Shown: positions 39,720 through 49,907, counted from the first letter of the stretch. The stretch: 64,000 bases of DNA from Pseudidiomarina woesei (GCF_001418345.1 NZ_LIPW01000003.1:1-64000), one strand, 5' to 3'. Notes: generated by a model from the sequence alone, not told the origin. Made by a program: numbers and translations.

Positions 39720-42700
39720 CTACAGCGACGCCTCTGTTTTATTGTCTGGGTGCTGCTGTTCAAGCTGCGCCAGCTCATGCGCCAATTGCTCAGGCGAAGA
39801 TGTGTTGCGAGCCAATAGCGAGTACAGCGCTGGAATAATAAATATCGTCAAGAACGCCGACAATGCTACCCCAGAGAAAATAACAATACCAATCACCATG
39901 CGGCTTTCTGCACCAGGTCCAGAGCCCAGTATAAGCGGTAGCGAGCTCATTAAAGTGGTGAACGCCGTCATCACAATTGGACGTAAACGCTGCTGTGATC
40001 CCTTCACAATTGCATCGTCGAACTTCATGCCTGCATCGCGCAGCTGATTAGCAAACTCAACAATAAGTATGCCGTTCTTCGCCGCTAAACCAATCAACAT
40101 CACGATACCAATTTGGCTATAAATATTAATCGTCATATCTGTTGCATATAAGCCAATAATTGCCCCTAAGAACGCAATTGGCACCATAAGCATGATAACG
40201 AGCGGGTGTATAAAACTTTCAAATTGCGCAGCTAGCACCAAATAAGCAACCAACAAAGCCAAAACAAAAACAAATACAACTGAGCTGCCGCTCTCTTTGT
40301 ACATTTGTGATTCGCCTTTGTAATCGATACTAACGTCCTCCGGCAATTCAGTTCGTACAATCTCTTCTAGATAACTTAACGCTTCTCCTAGCGAGTAACC
40401 TTCAGCGAGATTTGCTTCAATAGTAATACTGCGCATACGGTTGTAACGATTCAATGAACCGGACGTGGCCTGCTCTTCCACCGTGACAAGATTCGATAAC
40501 GGAATTAACGAACCAGAGCTAGCTGAGCGTACATAAATATTATCGATAGCCGTTGGGCTGCGATAATCTGAACGCTCGCCTTCAAGAATCACGTCATACT
40601 CTTCGCCGCGATCAAGATAGGTCGTTGCGCGTCGCTGGCCAAGCATGGTCTCAAGAGTTCGACCGATATCACCAACCGAAACACCAAGATCAGAGGCGCG
40701 TTCTTGGTCAATTCGAATGAGCAACTGTGGCAAGGTCGCTTTATAGTCGCTGTCTAGGTCTAACAAGTTTGGATTTTGGCTGGCCTTTTCAACCACAATA
40801 TCGCGATATGCAGCCAGTTGCTCGTACGTGTTACCTTGAAGGACGAACTGTACGGGCCGACCGCCACCACCACTTATGCCGCTGCGCATAAATGCAAATG
40901 CACGCACTCCGGTAACTTGGTTCAGTTGTTTTGATACCTCGTCCATCAGCTCAAAGGTCGACCATTCCCGTTCCTCAAAAGGCACTGCGCCGACAATCGC
41001 CACGCCAGCGGAGTTGCCCCACCCCGGCGAACGAATAATTAAGCGGTCAACTTTGCCTTGATCAATATACGGCATCAAAATACTTTCAATTTCACGCATA
41101 TTGGCTGAATTCGATTCAAAGCTCGCGCCTTCCTCACTGCGAACCATGACATAAAAAGTACCGCGGTCTTCAGGGGGTACAAACTCTTGCTCAATAAATT
41201 GCATCATGCCGTACGACAAAACACCGGCTAGAATGACTAACAACGCGGCCATCCAAGGATACGCCAAAGTGCGTTTTAATACGCGTACATAACCGCCTTC
41301 TACCCAATTAAAACCTTTATCGATAACTTGGCCGAATTTACTCGAGCGCTCTTTTTTGTGAAGGATTTTAGAGCTCAACATTGGCGATAACGTTAACGCA
41401 GCAATGCTTGAAAACGCTACTGCGGCGGCAATTGCTAGCGCAAACTCAGTAAATAGCTGGCCTATATTGCCGTCCAAAAAAGCGAGTGGCACAAACACAG
41501 AGATCAACACAAGAGTGGTTGCGATAACCGCAAAACCTACTTCTCGCGCCCCGCGATACGCAGCAAGTAATGGCGGCTCGCCAGCTTCTACGCGACGGTA
41601 TATATTCTCAAGTACCACAATAGAGTCATCAACCACTAGGCCAATCGCTAGCACTAAGGCCAATAACGTTAGCAGGTTAATAGAGAAACCCATCGCAAAT
41701 AGCGCAATGTAAGATGCAATGATTGCAACTGGTACCGTTAACGCAGGAATCAAAGTGGCTCGAATGTTTCCTAAAAACATATAGATAACAACAACCACAA
41801 GGGCCATTGCGATACCAAGCGTGTTGTATACCTCGTCAATTGAGCCCTTAATGAAAATCGAGGAATCGTAGCTCGGTACAATGAACATGGTTTCCGGCAA
41901 AGTCTCAGAGATTTGGTTAATCTCACGCTTGACGTTCTCAACCACTTCTAAGGTATTGGCTTTAGACTGCTTCACAATACCAATACCAACCATGTTGATG
42001 CCGTTACCGCGGAAATCGGTTTTGTCATTTTCTGCGCCCATTTCAATGCGCGCTACTTCCGCTAATCTAACTAACTGCCCGTTATCACCCCGCTTAATAG
42101 TCAGCCGTTTGAAATGTTCTGGGGTGAGATAGGTGCGAGCCACGCGTACGGTAAACTCACGATCAATTGACTCTACTTCGCCGGCAGGTAATTCAACGTT
42201 TTCCGAACGTAGACGGCTCTCAATGTCGGTCACGGTAATATTGCGGGCCGCCATGGCATCGCGATCGAGCCAGACGCGCATTGCATAGCGGCGCTCGCCG
42301 CCCAATTGCACCCGCGCCACACCATCAACCACTGACAGACGATCGGCTATGTAACGGTCGGCATAGTCGGTTAATTCAAGCACCGACATGGTTTCACTGC
42401 GTAAGTTATACCAAACGATGGTGCTTTCGTCGGAATTTGCTTTAGACACCTCAGGAGGGTCTACTTGTTCAGGTAGGTTATCGAGCACTCGTGATACTCG
42501 GTCACGGACGTCATTGGCGGCCGCGTCGATATCGCGGTTTAAGGTGAACTCAATACTAATTCGCGAACGTCCGTTTCGACTGCTCGAGTTAATATTTTTG
42601 ATCCCTTCAATACCACTAATGCGGTCTTCAATAACTTGCGTTATTTGAGTTTCAACAATATCTGCTGAAGCGCCTGTATAATTGGTATCAATAGAAACGA

Positions 42701-42830
42701 CCGGTGGGTCGATATCTGGATACTCCCGCAATGGCAACATGGTGAATGCCACAATACCGAAAACAATCAGCAGAATATTAACCACCGAGGCAAAAACTGG
42801 GCGTTTTACCGATACATCTGAGAGCAACAT
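39720..42830 (-). CDS. RND multidrug efflux transporter permease
   Basis: This 1036-aa inner-membrane RND pump (HAE-1 family) exports drugs with proton motive force. It begins LLSDVSVKRPVFASVVN, with twelve membrane helices and two large periplasmic loops. The helix-4 proton-relay pair is seen in GLVVDDSIVVLENIYRR. It lies 3 bases after its adaptor gene. No outer-membrane TolC-type gene is adjacent, so it probably uses a shared TolC. The substrate is unknown. Confidence 0.93.
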   Translation of the reverse strand: MLLSDVSVKRPVFASVVNILLIVFGIVAFTMLPLREYPDIDPPVVSIDTNYTGASADIVETQITQVIEDRISGIEGIKNINSSSRNGRSRISIEFTLNRDIDAAANDVRDRVSRVLDNLPEQVDPPEVSKANSDESTIVWYNLRSETMSVLELTDYADRYIADRLSVVDGVARVQLGGERRYAMRVWLDRDAMAARNITVTDIESRLRSENVELPAGEVESIDREFTVRVARTYLTPEHFKRLTIKRGDNGQLVRLAEVARIEMGAENDKTDFRGNGINMVGIGIVKQSKANTLEVVENVKREINQISETLPETMFIVPSYDSSIFIKGSIDEVYNTLGIAMALVVVVIYMFLGNIRATLIPALTVPVAIIASYIALFAMGFSINLLTLLALVLAIGLVVDDSIVVLENIYRRVEAGEPPLLAAYRGAREVGFAVIATTLVLISVFVPLAFLDGNIGQLFTEFALAIAAAVAFSSIAALTLSPMLSSKILHKKERSSKFGQVIDKGFNWVEGGYVRVLKRTLAYPWMAALLVILAGVLSYGMMQFIEQEFVPPEDRGTFYVMVRSEEGASFESNSANMREIESILMPYIDQGKVDRLIIRSPGWGNSAGVAIVGAVPFEEREWSTFELMDEVSKQLNQVTGVRAFAFMRSGISGGGGRPVQFVLQGNTYEQLAAYRDIVVEKASQNPNLLDLDSDYKATLPQLLIRIDQERASDLGVSVGDIGRTLETMLGQRRATTYLDRGEEYDVILEGERSDYRSPTAIDNIYVRSASSGSLIPLSNLVTVEEQATSGSLNRYNRMRSITIEANLAEGYSLGEALSYLEEIVRTELPEDVSIDYKGESQMYKESGSSVVFVFVLALLVAYLVLAAQFESFIHPLVIMLMVPIAFLGAIIGLYATDMTINIYSQIGIVMLIGLAAKNGILIVEFANQLRDAGMKFDDAIVKGSQQRLRPIVMTAFTTLMSSLPLILGSGPGAESRMVIGIVIFSGVALSAFLTIFIIPALYSLLARNTSSPEQLAHELAQLEQQHPDNKTEASL

Positions 42831-42833
42831 GGG

Positions 42834-43892
42834 TTAGCCCTCCCGAACGGTTACAGCAACGCCATCACGCAAGCGCACCATGCCTTCTGTGACTATTTTG
42901 TCACCTGCTTTTACGCCATCTATCACTTCGACAATACCCGGCTTGCGACGACCTAACGTAACCGGTGTTTGCTGCGCGATATTGTTTTCGTCAATGACGT
43001 AAACAAAGCTTTGATCGTTAATCGGAACAATAGCTTTTTCAGGTAAAATCATGGTTTTATCGACACTGCGTAACAAATTCACACGCAGCAACATGCCTGG
43101 ACGCAATTTGTTGTCATTGTTCGGAATGATTGCACGCACAAGAATAGAACGCGTCAATGGGTCAACACGCGAATCAATACTACGAATTTCACCGCGGAAT
43201 TCTTCACCTGGATATGCGCCGCTTCGTGCAGCAACGGCCTGCCCTAAACTTAAGCTGGCAAAATAAAGTTCGGGAACATTAAAGTCCAACTTGATTGGAG
43301 TCACATCGTCTAGTGTCGTTATTTGCTCGCCTGGCGAAACTAAAGAGCCCACACTGACATGACGAATACCTAACCGACCACTAAAAGGTGCAATAATACG
43401 TTTCTGCGCCAGCAATGTTTCCGCGACTTCAAGCTCTGCAATAATGTTTTTAACCGCAACGTCTTGCGTTTCCAACTGCTGCTGCGACGCTGCATTTTGA
43501 CGACGTAAATCGACTAGTCGTTGATATTGACGATTCGCTTCGGCCAAGCGAAACTTGAGCTCTTGAACACGTGCTTTTTCCTCGCGCGAGTCCAACTCAA
43601 CCAGAAGTTCACCTGCTTTCACAACGTCGCCATCATCAAAATGCACAGCCATAACCACGTCTTGGGCTTGTGCTGTAACAACAATCGATTCATTGGCTTG
43701 CGCTGTACCTAAAGCTTCAATGACATCACGGAACTCGCTGATTTGCGCTGTTTGAATTCGCACAGGTACCGGGTTTTGAGGCCGCTCTTCTTTACCGGCA
43801 TTCGGGTCGGCAAAACCGAAAAAATAAACAGCAGCACCAATAAGTAGCACTACAAAAATGAAAATTGGATTGAAAAGATTTCGTGCGGCCAT
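42834..43892 (-). CDS. RND efflux periplasmic adaptor (membrane fusion protein)
   Basis: The adaptor joins the RND pump to the outer-membrane channel. The 352-aa protein has an N-terminal membrane anchor (about 9-28), a lipoyl/barrel-sandwich half (VHFDDGDVVKAGELLVELDS), an alpha-helical hairpin (about 98-150), a second lipoyl half (IIAPFSGRLGIRHVSVGSLV) and a beta-barrel. It is first in the operon and starts directly inside the inverted repeat described at 43893-43955. Confidence 0.92.
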   Translation of the reverse strand: MAARNLFNPIFIFVVLLIGAAVYFFGFADPNAGKEERPQNPVPVRIQTAQISEFRDVIEALGTAQANESIVVTAQAQDVVMAVHFDDGDVVKAGELLVELDSREEKARVQELKFRLAEANRQYQRLVDLRRQNAASQQQLETQDVAVKNIIAELEVAETLLAQKRIIAPFSGRLGIRHVSVGSLVSPGEQITTLDDVTPIKLDFNVPELYFASLSLGQAVAARSGAYPGEEFRGEIRSIDSRVDPLTRSILVRAIIPNNDNKLRPGMLLRVNLLRSVDKTMILPEKAIVPINDQSFVYVIDENNIAQQTPVTLGRRKPGIVEVIDGVKAGDKIVTEGMVRLRDGVAVTVREG

Positions 43893-43955
43893 AAATCCCT
43901 CAGGTTACAACGTTGGCATAATGTCATTCTTGACTCTATTGTAACCTAGGGATTT
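43893..43955. repeat. Long inverted repeat flanking the RND operon promoter
   Basis: AAATCCCT(C)AGGTTACAA (43893-43910) and TTGTAACCTAGGGATTT (43939-43955) are inverted copies of 17 bases, with one extra C in the first. The 28 bases between contain CATTAT, a possible minus-strand -10. The gene-proximal arm includes GAGGG, the Shine-Dalgarno of the adaptor gene. Either two operators for a TetR- or MarR-type repressor, or an RNA stem that hides the ribosome site. Confidence 0.6.
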
Positions 43956-43965
43956 TATCGGGCAT

Positions 43966-43991
43966 CCCCACTTATCGGACATTAAGCGGGG
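43966..43991 (-). terminator. Possible terminator stem after hemE
   Basis: On the minus strand CCCCGCTTA pairs with TAAGTGGGG (one G-U pair) around an 8-base loop, 32 bases after the hemE stop. No strong T run follows, so termination is uncertain. Confidence 0.35.
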
Positions 43992-44023
43992 TTTACCGCA
44001 AATATGCCACGCAGCGGGCTATC

Positions 44024-45088
44024 CTACTTGTGATAAGCGGGGCTAAGCTTGTGAACCGCCTCAATAAATGCCCCTGCATGCTCCGGATCCACCTCAGGGT
44101 GAATTCCGTGACCTAAGTTAAATACGTGGCCATGCCCATGACCATAACTAGCAAGAATGGTTGCTACTTCTTCTTCTATACGTGCCGGTGGCGCGTAAAG
44201 CACACTCGGGTCCATGTTGCCTTGCAACGCAACGTGACCATTGACTGCTTGACGAGCAAAACCAAGGTCTGTTGTCCAATCAACACCTAAAGCGTCACAG
44301 CCAGTTGCAGCCATATCGGCTAACCATGCGCCACCATTTTTAGTGAACAAGGTTACAGGTACTTGACGGCCGTCAGCATGACGAGTTAAACCATCAACAA
44401 TTTGCTGCATATAACGCAGTGAAAACTCACGATAATCGCGTGGACTCAATACCCCACCCCAAGTATCAAAAATCATCACAGCTTGAGCGCCGGCAGCTAT
44501 TTGTGCATTTAGATAACTGGTCACAGACTGCGCTAGTTTATCAAGCAACAAGTGCATGGCTTGCGGCTCGCTAAACATTAGCTTTTTAACTTCACTAAAG
44601 TTCTTGGTACTGCCGCCTTCAACCATATAGGTCGCGAGCGTCCATGGGCTGCCTGAGAAACCTATCAATGGCACTTGGCCGTTAAGCTCACGGCGAATGG
44701 TGCGTACGGCATCCATCACATAACCAAGCTCTTGCTCAGGGTCAGGCACACCAAGTTTAGCAATGCTGGCCACGTCGCGAACGGGATGCTTAAACTTTGG
44801 CCCTTCGCCAGCTTCAAAGTACAAGCCTAGGCCCATTGCATCAGGAATAGTTAAAATATCTGAGAACAAAATGGCAGCATCTAGCGCAAAACGACGTAAA
44901 GGTTGTAATGTCACTTCACAGGCCAACTCCGGATTCTTACAAAGTGACATGAAGTCACCAGCCTGCTTACGTACTTCGCGATATTCAGGCAAATAACGCC
45001 CAGCCTGACGCATCATCCAAATTGGCGTGCGCTCGGTCGGTTGACGCAACAGCGCGCGTAAGTACAAATCGTTTTTCAACTCAGCCAT
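44024..45088 (-). CDS. hemE: Uroporphyrinogen decarboxylase
   Basis: HemE converts uroporphyrinogen III to coproporphyrinogen III in haem synthesis. The 354-aa length from 45088 equals E. coli; the longer frame from 45151 is rejected because [17 protein letters not shown] is the family start. [12 protein letters not shown] is the signature. The Shine-Dalgarno is weak. It follows nudC by 83 bases, the E. coli nudC-hemE order. Confidence 0.97.
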   Translation of the reverse strand: MAELKNDLYLRALLRQPTERTPIWMMRQAGRYLPEYREVRKQAGDFMSLCKNPELACEVTLQPLRRFALDAAILFSDILTIPDAMGLGLYFEAGEGPKFKHPVRDVASIAKLGVPDPEQELGYVMDAVRTIRRELNGQVPLIGFSGSPWTLATYMVEGGSTKNFSEVKKLMFSEPQAMHLLLDKLAQSVTSYLNAQIAAGAQAVMIFDTWGGVLSPRDYREFSLRYMQQIVDGLTRHADGRQVPVTLFTKNGGAWLADMAATGCDALGVDWTTDLGFARQAVNGHVALQGNMDPSVLYAPPARIEEEVATILASYGHGHGHVFNLGHGIHPEVDPEHAGAFIEAVHKLSPAYHK

Positions 45089-45171
45089 GTTTGTATGTAT
45101 CCCATATAAATTCCATGCGTGTATTTCGCATGCTTGGTAGCCTTGAATCAAGTTGGGGTATTTTATCAGGA

Positions 45172-45993
45172 TTAGCTATTTCTTTCCTGATCAATTTCAG
45201 CTTTTACGCGCATAATAAGCTTGTGAGCAATGGTTCCCTCGCCAGGTATTCGTGGTAGCTTGTTAATATCAAACCAACCGCCTTCTTCTAGTTCGAATGG
45301 GTCAATTCTGACCTCGCCACCAGCCCAATCTGCAACAAATCCAACCATTAATGAATTCGGAAATGGCCACGACTGGCTGCTTACATAGCGCGGGTTTTTA
45401 ATATGCACGCCGGCTTCTTCCATGACTTCGCGAACCAAAGTTTGCTCTAGCGCTTCACCGGCTTCAGCGAAACCGGCAAGTACCGAATAAAGGCCCTCCG
45501 GATGGCGTTTGCCACGGGCTAACAAAATTTGGTTGTCGCGACGAATAGCAACAATGATGCACGGAGAAATACGGGGATAGCAACGATGCTGACAGCTATG
45601 GCAGTGCATCGCTAGCTCCCAATCTACAGCCTGCATACGCGCGCCACAACGGCCACAAAAACGGTGGGTTGCTAAAAAATCAGCCACTTGTTTGGCCCGA
45701 GCTGCCATCGCAAACAACTCATCGTCACCTTCGGTAATTAACTCACGAACACTTATAAAGTCGCCAACTGCGCCAAAATTAGTATCGCCGAAGTCAGCAA
45801 TAACAAGATAACAATGCCGCTCGCGCAGCTCGCCAATAAACACCGTTTTATACTCGCGTAAATCAGGCATTGGCAATTCGCTTAAATAACCGTGGGGTAT
45901 TTGTTTATCTGCGGCAACCAAAATGTCGCCGGCAGAAATGACAAACCACCATACGGGTTCGTCCAGCGCAGGTTTTTGGTACGGCTTATTCAT
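45172..45993 (-). CDS. nudC: NAD(+) diphosphatase / NAD-cap RNA hydrolase NudC
   Basis: NudC cleaves NADH and removes NAD caps from RNA. The 273-aa protein has a zinc ribbon (CGRC and CHSC, about 117-135), the Nudix box ([20 protein letters not shown]) and the SQPWPFPxS-type motif [10 protein letters not shown]. It diverges from rsd and precedes hemE, as in E. coli. Confidence 0.95.
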   Translation of the reverse strand: MNKPYQKPALDEPVWWFVISAGDILVAADKQIPHGYLSELPMPDLREYKTVFIGELRERHCYLVIADFGDTNFGAVGDFISVRELITEGDDELFAMAARAKQVADFLATHRFCGRCGARMQAVDWELAMHCHSCQHRCYPRISPCIIVAIRRDNQILLARGKRHPEGLYSVLAGFAEAGEALEQTLVREVMEEAGVHIKNPRYVSSQSWPFPNSLMVGFVADWAGGEVRIDPFELEEGGWFDINKLPRIPGEGTIAHKLIMRVKAEIDQERNS

Positions 45994-46081
45994 GCGGTAT
46001 TCACCTAATTATGTGAAAAACAGTTGACGCTAGCTTAGCATCATCAGTAGATTGGAAGCTATTCAGCAAACGGAGAAAACC

Positions 46082-46552
46082 ATGTTACGACGTAACGAGC
46101 AAGCCAAGCAACGCTGGGGAGGCGCCCACGCCGCTGTGGATACTTGGTTACATGAACGACAAGCCATGCTCATAGAGTATTTTAAACTCGCCGGCTTGCC
46201 CCCGTATGAGCGCGATGCACAGGCATTACCTGCCGCGCAGGACGTCAGCAATTTTTGTGGGCTATTGATGGACTATGTTTCTGCCGGCCATTTTGAAATT
46301 TATGACCAAATAATTCGTAATAGCCGCTCAGCTCCTGAGTCTACCCGTGAGCTTGCCGAAGAGTTATTTCCGCTAATTAGCGACACCACCGATATTGCGT
46401 TGGACTTTAACGACAAGTACAGCGAAGTAACGCCTGAGTCCGAATTAAATGGCTTTGATCGCGATTTGTCTAATTTAGGTGAAGCAATTGAGTTAAGAAT
46501 GGAATTTGAAGATAGGTTATTAAATACCTTAGAGCAGCATCAGCTACTCTAA
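46082..46552 (+). CDS. rsd: Regulator of sigma-70 Rsd (AlgQ family)
   Basis: Rsd sequesters sigma-70 as growth slows. The 156-aa protein from the ATG at 46082 (GGAG) matches the E. coli length of 158. It is all-helical, with RWGGAHAAVDTWLHERQ near the N-terminus. A TTG at 46052 extends the frame but is not needed. It is divergent from nudC. Confidence 0.9.
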   Translation: MLRRNEQAKQRWGGAHAAVDTWLHERQAMLIEYFKLAGLPPYERDAQALPAAQDVSNFCGLLMDYVSAGHFEIYDQIIRNSRSAPESTRELAEELFPLISDTTDIALDFNDKYSEVTPESELNGFDRDLSNLGEAIELRMEFEDRLLNTLEQHQLL

Positions 46553-46580
46553 GGGTAACAAACAGCGTAAGCCGAGCAAA

Positions 46581-47360
46581 TTATTGCTTGGCTTCAACCT
46601 CTACGTCCGGCTGTTCTGGGTCTTCAGGCTGAACCACTTCAAGTAGCTCAACTTCAAAGATTAATGTTGCGTTTGGTGGAATTTGACCATTGCCTGCACC
46701 ACGCTCACCATAGGCGATATCGCTAGGAATAACGAAGCGATATTTGTCACCTTCGCTCATTAATTGTACGCCTTCAGTCCAACCAGGAATAACTCGGTTC
46801 AGTGGGAACACGATAGGTTCACCGCGGTCGACTGAGCTGTCAAAAACTTCGCCATTGACCAGGGTGCCATGATAATGCACTTTCACCAAGTCGGTTGCTG
46901 CTGGTGACGCACCACCTTCAGGGCCTTCCGCCATGACTTCGTATTGCAGGCCTGATTCAGTCACTTGCACGCCATCTTTTTTCGCGTTCTGTTCTTGATA
47001 AGCTAGGCCTTCTTCAAGTGCTTTACCGCCAATAACAGCGTTACGTTGCTCAGCAATTTTTGCTTGCATGGCCATAATCAGCTCTTCAGCTTCAGCTTGA
47101 GGAATTTTAGTCTCGCCTTTAATTGCATCAACAAAACCAGTAATAACCAATTCACGGTCTAATACAAACTCAGCTTCGTCTTGGCGATCAAGGGTTTGCC
47201 CTACAAATTCGCCTAAGCTTGAACCAAATGCATAAGCCATTTTCTCTTGTTCAGCTTCTGGTGCAGCTTCACTCACTGGGTATTTTTCTTGCTGTTGCAT
47301 ACATCCAGATACTGCAAGCGCGATTACTGCCAGCGCTAATGGCTTCTTAAATTGCTTCAT
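46581..47360 (-). CDS. FKBP-type peptidyl-prolyl isomerase lipoprotein (FkpA/Mip-like)
   Basis: This 259-aa envelope folding factor has a lipoprotein signal (AVSGC, cysteine at 20), an N-terminal dimerisation helix region (about 35-135) and a C-terminal FKBP domain (about 140-240) with VKVHYHGTL, FDSS and VIPGWTEGVQLM. The Glu/Pro-rich tail follows. E. coli FkpA has a cleaved signal rather than a lipid anchor; this form is more like Mip-type lipoproteins. It lies between rsd and slyX; in E. coli fkpA and slyX are neighbours. Confidence 0.92.
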   Translation of the reverse strand: MKQFKKPLALAVIALAVSGCMQQQEKYPVSEAAPEAEQEKMAYAFGSSLGEFVGQTLDRQDEAEFVLDRELVITGFVDAIKGETKIPQAEAEELIMAMQAKIAEQRNAVIGGKALEEGLAYQEQNAKKDGVQVTESGLQYEVMAEGPEGGASPAATDLVKVHYHGTLVNGEVFDSSVDRGEPIVFPLNRVIPGWTEGVQLMSEGDKYRFVIPSDIAYGERGAGNGQIPPNATLIFEVELLEVVQPEDPEQPDVEVEAKQ

Positions 47361-47447
47361 TTATTGTCTCCAGGATTGAATTCTCTGTCAGAGTAAGTTG
47401 TAATTCGTCGCGCTGAATATACTACACATAATTAGGGGTGTTTGCCT

Positions 47448-47681
47448 ATGGCTGCGCACGATCAAGATGACTTAATGCAACGAATAGCTGATCTCGAAAG
47501 CCAGCTCGCTTTTCAGGAGGACACCATTGAAACGTTGAATCAATTGGTAACTCAACAAGCGCGTGAACTGCAAACACTGCAGCGTAAGATGCAAGTATTA
47601 GGCGAAAAGTTCCAACAAATTAACGATCGCCAAGGCGACACAACAAGCAGCCCTGCTGATGAAATTCCTCCCCATTACTAA
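47448..47681 (+). CDS. slyX: SlyX family protein
   Basis: SlyX is a small coiled-coil protein of unknown function found next to fkpA. The 77-aa product has the motif RIADLESQLAFQEDTIETLN and a heptad-rich helix, ending PPHY as in the family. The ATG at 47448 is preferred over a TTG at 47442. Divergent from the FKBP lipoprotein. Confidence 0.88.
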   Translation: MAAHDQDDLMQRIADLESQLAFQEDTIETLNQLVTQQARELQTLQRKMQVLGEKFQQINDRQGDTTSSPADEIPPHY

Positions 47682-47749
47682 CGTGCACAAAACTTGACCC
47701 GCCGCGAGCGACCCCGTATAACATTCCTTCTACTTTTTGCGGAGGTCTC

Positions 47750-48643
47750 ATGTCCATTCAACATCCTATTATTGCCGTAACGGGCTCATCTGGTGCAGGT
47801 ACCACCACCACCAGCCAAGCTTTACGTCATATTTTTCGGTCATTGGATGTTGAGGCTGCTTGTGTTGAGGGCGACAGCTTTCATCGCTACTCACGGCCGG
47901 AAATGGAACTAGCAATTCGTAAAGCCCAAGAGCAAGGTCGTCATATTAGTTACTTTGGCCCTGAAGCTAATGACTTTGCGCGTTTAGAGGCATTGTTTAG
48001 ACAATATGGTGCAACCGGTAACGGTGAAATTCGCCGTTATTTACATAGCTTCGATGATGCCGTCCCATATAACCAAGTACCTGGCACATTTACCCCTTGG
48101 GAACCGCTTCCAGCAGACACTGATTTATTGTTTTACGAAGGCTTGCACGGCGGCGTTGCCGGCGAAGGCTATGACGTAGCGCAACACGTCGACTTACTTA
48201 TCGGCATGGTGCCCATTGTTAACCTAGAATGGATACAGAAGCTTCTACGTGATACGTCTGAGCGCGGACATTCGCGCGAAGCTGTTACGCAAAGTATTGT
48301 GCGCAGTATGGAAGATTATATTCACCATATAGTGCCGCAGTTTTCACGAACCCATATTAACTTTCAACGCGTACCCACCGTAGACACCTCGAACCCGTTT
48401 AGTGCCAAAGATATTCCGTCGCTCGATGAAAGTTTCGTGGTGATTCGTTTTCGTGGCATGAAAAACGTCGATTTTCCGTATTACCTACGCATGATCGACG
48501 GCGCATTTATGTCGCGCATGAACACTCTAGTGGTGCCGGGCGGAAAAATGGTATTTGCTATGGAATTAATACTAGCGCCGCTTATTGAAGAAATTCTTGA
48601 TAAGCAGCGCAATGGTGGGCACATCGACTGGCTCAGCCGTTAA
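47750..48643 (+). CDS. prkB: PrkB, phosphoribulokinase-family protein
   Basis: PrkB is a P-loop kinase related to phosphoribulokinase but found in bacteria without the Calvin cycle; its substrate is unknown. The 297-aa protein has a P-loop GSSGAGTTTTS (12-22; the usual Lys is replaced by Thr) and GLHGG. As in E. coli it is near a yhfA-type OsmC gene and slyX. Its stop overlaps the rlmJ stop. Confidence 0.9.
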   Translation: MSIQHPIIAVTGSSGAGTTTTSQALRHIFRSLDVEAACVEGDSFHRYSRPEMELAIRKAQEQGRHISYFGPEANDFARLEALFRQYGATGNGEIRRYLHSFDDAVPYNQVPGTFTPWEPLPADTDLLFYEGLHGGVAGEGYDVAQHVDLLIGMVPIVNLEWIQKLLRDTSERGHSREAVTQSIVRSMEDYIHHIVPQFSRTHINFQRVPTVDTSNPFSAKDIPSLDESFVVIRFRGMKNVDFPYYLRMIDGAFMSRMNTLVVPGGKMVFAMELILAPLIEEILDKQRNGGHIDWLSR

Positions 48644-49482
48644 AGCCAAATTGCCTGATATTCGGCACCGCGATCTTGGGCAAGTATGGGCGTCAAATAG
48701 GCCATAATGTCGTCGGCCTGTTGAGTTAAGCCAAACGGCGGATTGATAAATAACATGCCGCAACCGTTGAGCTTGGAGGTATCTTGCGCTTGGCGAATTA
48801 AGATATCCACCGCAAATAGCTTCTCAACACCCGCAATTGCTTTCACTTTCTGATGAAAATCACCCACCGTTAGCGGATCTTTTATTGGGTACCACATCGC
48901 ATAAATGCCATTGGCCCATCGTTTGACGCCTTCGCGTAAAGCGCGCACCACTTGGTCAAACTCATCCCGCTGCTCAAACGGTGGATCGATCAACACCATA
49001 CCGCGCTTTTGTGGCGGAGGTAGCAGGGCTTTCATGGCGCCGTAACCATTGTTGGCTTGCACCTTAATTTGTCGCGCTGCAGGAAATTCTCGAACATTCT
49101 CACTAAGCTCTTGGGCGTCTTGCGGGTGCAATTCACACAAAGTGAGTTGGTCTTGACTGCGTAAGTGTGACGCACTAAACCAAGGCGACCCTGGATACCA
49201 ACGCAGCTCAGTTGGAGCGTTGTGACTTCGTACCATATCAACATAACGCTGCACGGGCCCAGGTAGGTCGTTGCGCTTTAGTAAACGCGCAACACCATGC
49301 TCAGCTTCAAGGGTTTTCTGTGCTTGTTCGCCTAGCAAGTCATACATGCCCAAACCTGCGTGGGTGTCGAGCAGAAAAAATGGCTTATCTTTTTGTTGTA
49401 GATATTCTAATGCAACACACTGAAGTACGTGTTTGACAACATCGGCAAAGTTGCCGGCATGGTAACTATGCCGATAATTCAT
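48640..49482 (-). CDS. rlmJ: 23S rRNA (adenine-2030-N6)-methyltransferase RlmJ
   Basis: RlmJ makes m6A2030 in 23S rRNA. The 280-aa length is that of E. coli. MNYRHSYHAGNFADVVKHV and the catalytic DPPFEQRDEF (D-P-P-F) are present. It is convergent with prkB and is 11 bases downstream of the OsmC gene on the same strand, so the two are probably co-transcribed. Confidence 0.96.
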   Translation of the reverse strand: MNYRHSYHAGNFADVVKHVLQCVALEYLQQKDKPFFLLDTHAGLGMYDLLGEQAQKTLEAEHGVARLLKRNDLPGPVQRYVDMVRSHNAPTELRWYPGSPWFSASHLRSQDQLTLCELHPQDAQELSENVREFPAARQIKVQANNGYGAMKALLPPPQKRGMVLIDPPFEQRDEFDQVVRALREGVKRWANGIYAMWYPIKDPLTVGDFHQKVKAIAGVEKLFAVDILIRQAQDTSKLNGCGMLFINPPFGLTQQADDIMAYLTPILAQDRGAEYQAIWL

Positions 49483-49493
49483 TCTGGTACCTT

Positions 49494-49907
49494 CTATTGT
49501 TCTTCAATGCTGTAGCTATGGGTAATGGTAACCGACGCTTCAAGCATTTTCGCAACTGAGCAATATTTATCAGCAGACAATGCAACGGCGCGTTCTACAT
49601 GCTTATCAGCAACATTGTGACCGGTTACCACAAAATGTAAATGCACTTTGGTAAAAACAGCCGGTACCGCATCGGCACGCTCGCCATTCACTTCACAGCG
49701 CACACCAGACACCTGTTGGCGCGCTTTCTCCAAAATGCTAACCACGTCAACCGATGAACAGCCACCGGCAGCCATTAACACAAGCTCCATCGGGCTTGCT
49801 GCGTCTGCTTTGTTGCCGTCCATAGTTACGCTATGGCCAGAACCTGAGGTTGCGTCAAACACCAAGCCGTCACGCCAATTGACTGTTGCTTTCATTGCTG
49901 CTGCCAT
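49494..49907 (-). CDS. OsmC family protein (YhfA-like)
   Basis: OsmC/Ohr-fold protein of 137 aa, nearest to E. coli YhfA, with two conserved cysteines in AAGGCSSVDVV and KYCSVAKML. The family reduces peroxides or binds small ligands; YhfA has no proven substrate. The ATG at 49907 follows GAGGAG; an upstream in-frame ATG at 49931 and a downstream one at 49895 are alternatives. It lies between astD and rlmJ. Confidence 0.88.
   Translation of the reverse strand: MAAAMKATVNWRDGLVFDATSGSGHSVTMDGNKADAASPMELVLMAAGGCSSVDVVSILEKARQQVSGVRCEVNGERADAVPAVFTKVHLHFVVTGHNVADKHVERAVALSADKYCSVAKMLEASVTITHSYSIEEQ

Noticed and set aside
46569-46594. Stem-loop at the 3' ends of rsd and the FKBP gene as a terminator
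   Set aside because: The stem is good (AAGCCGAGCAA / TTGCTTGGCTT), but there is no T run on either strand and it overlaps the FKBP stop codon.
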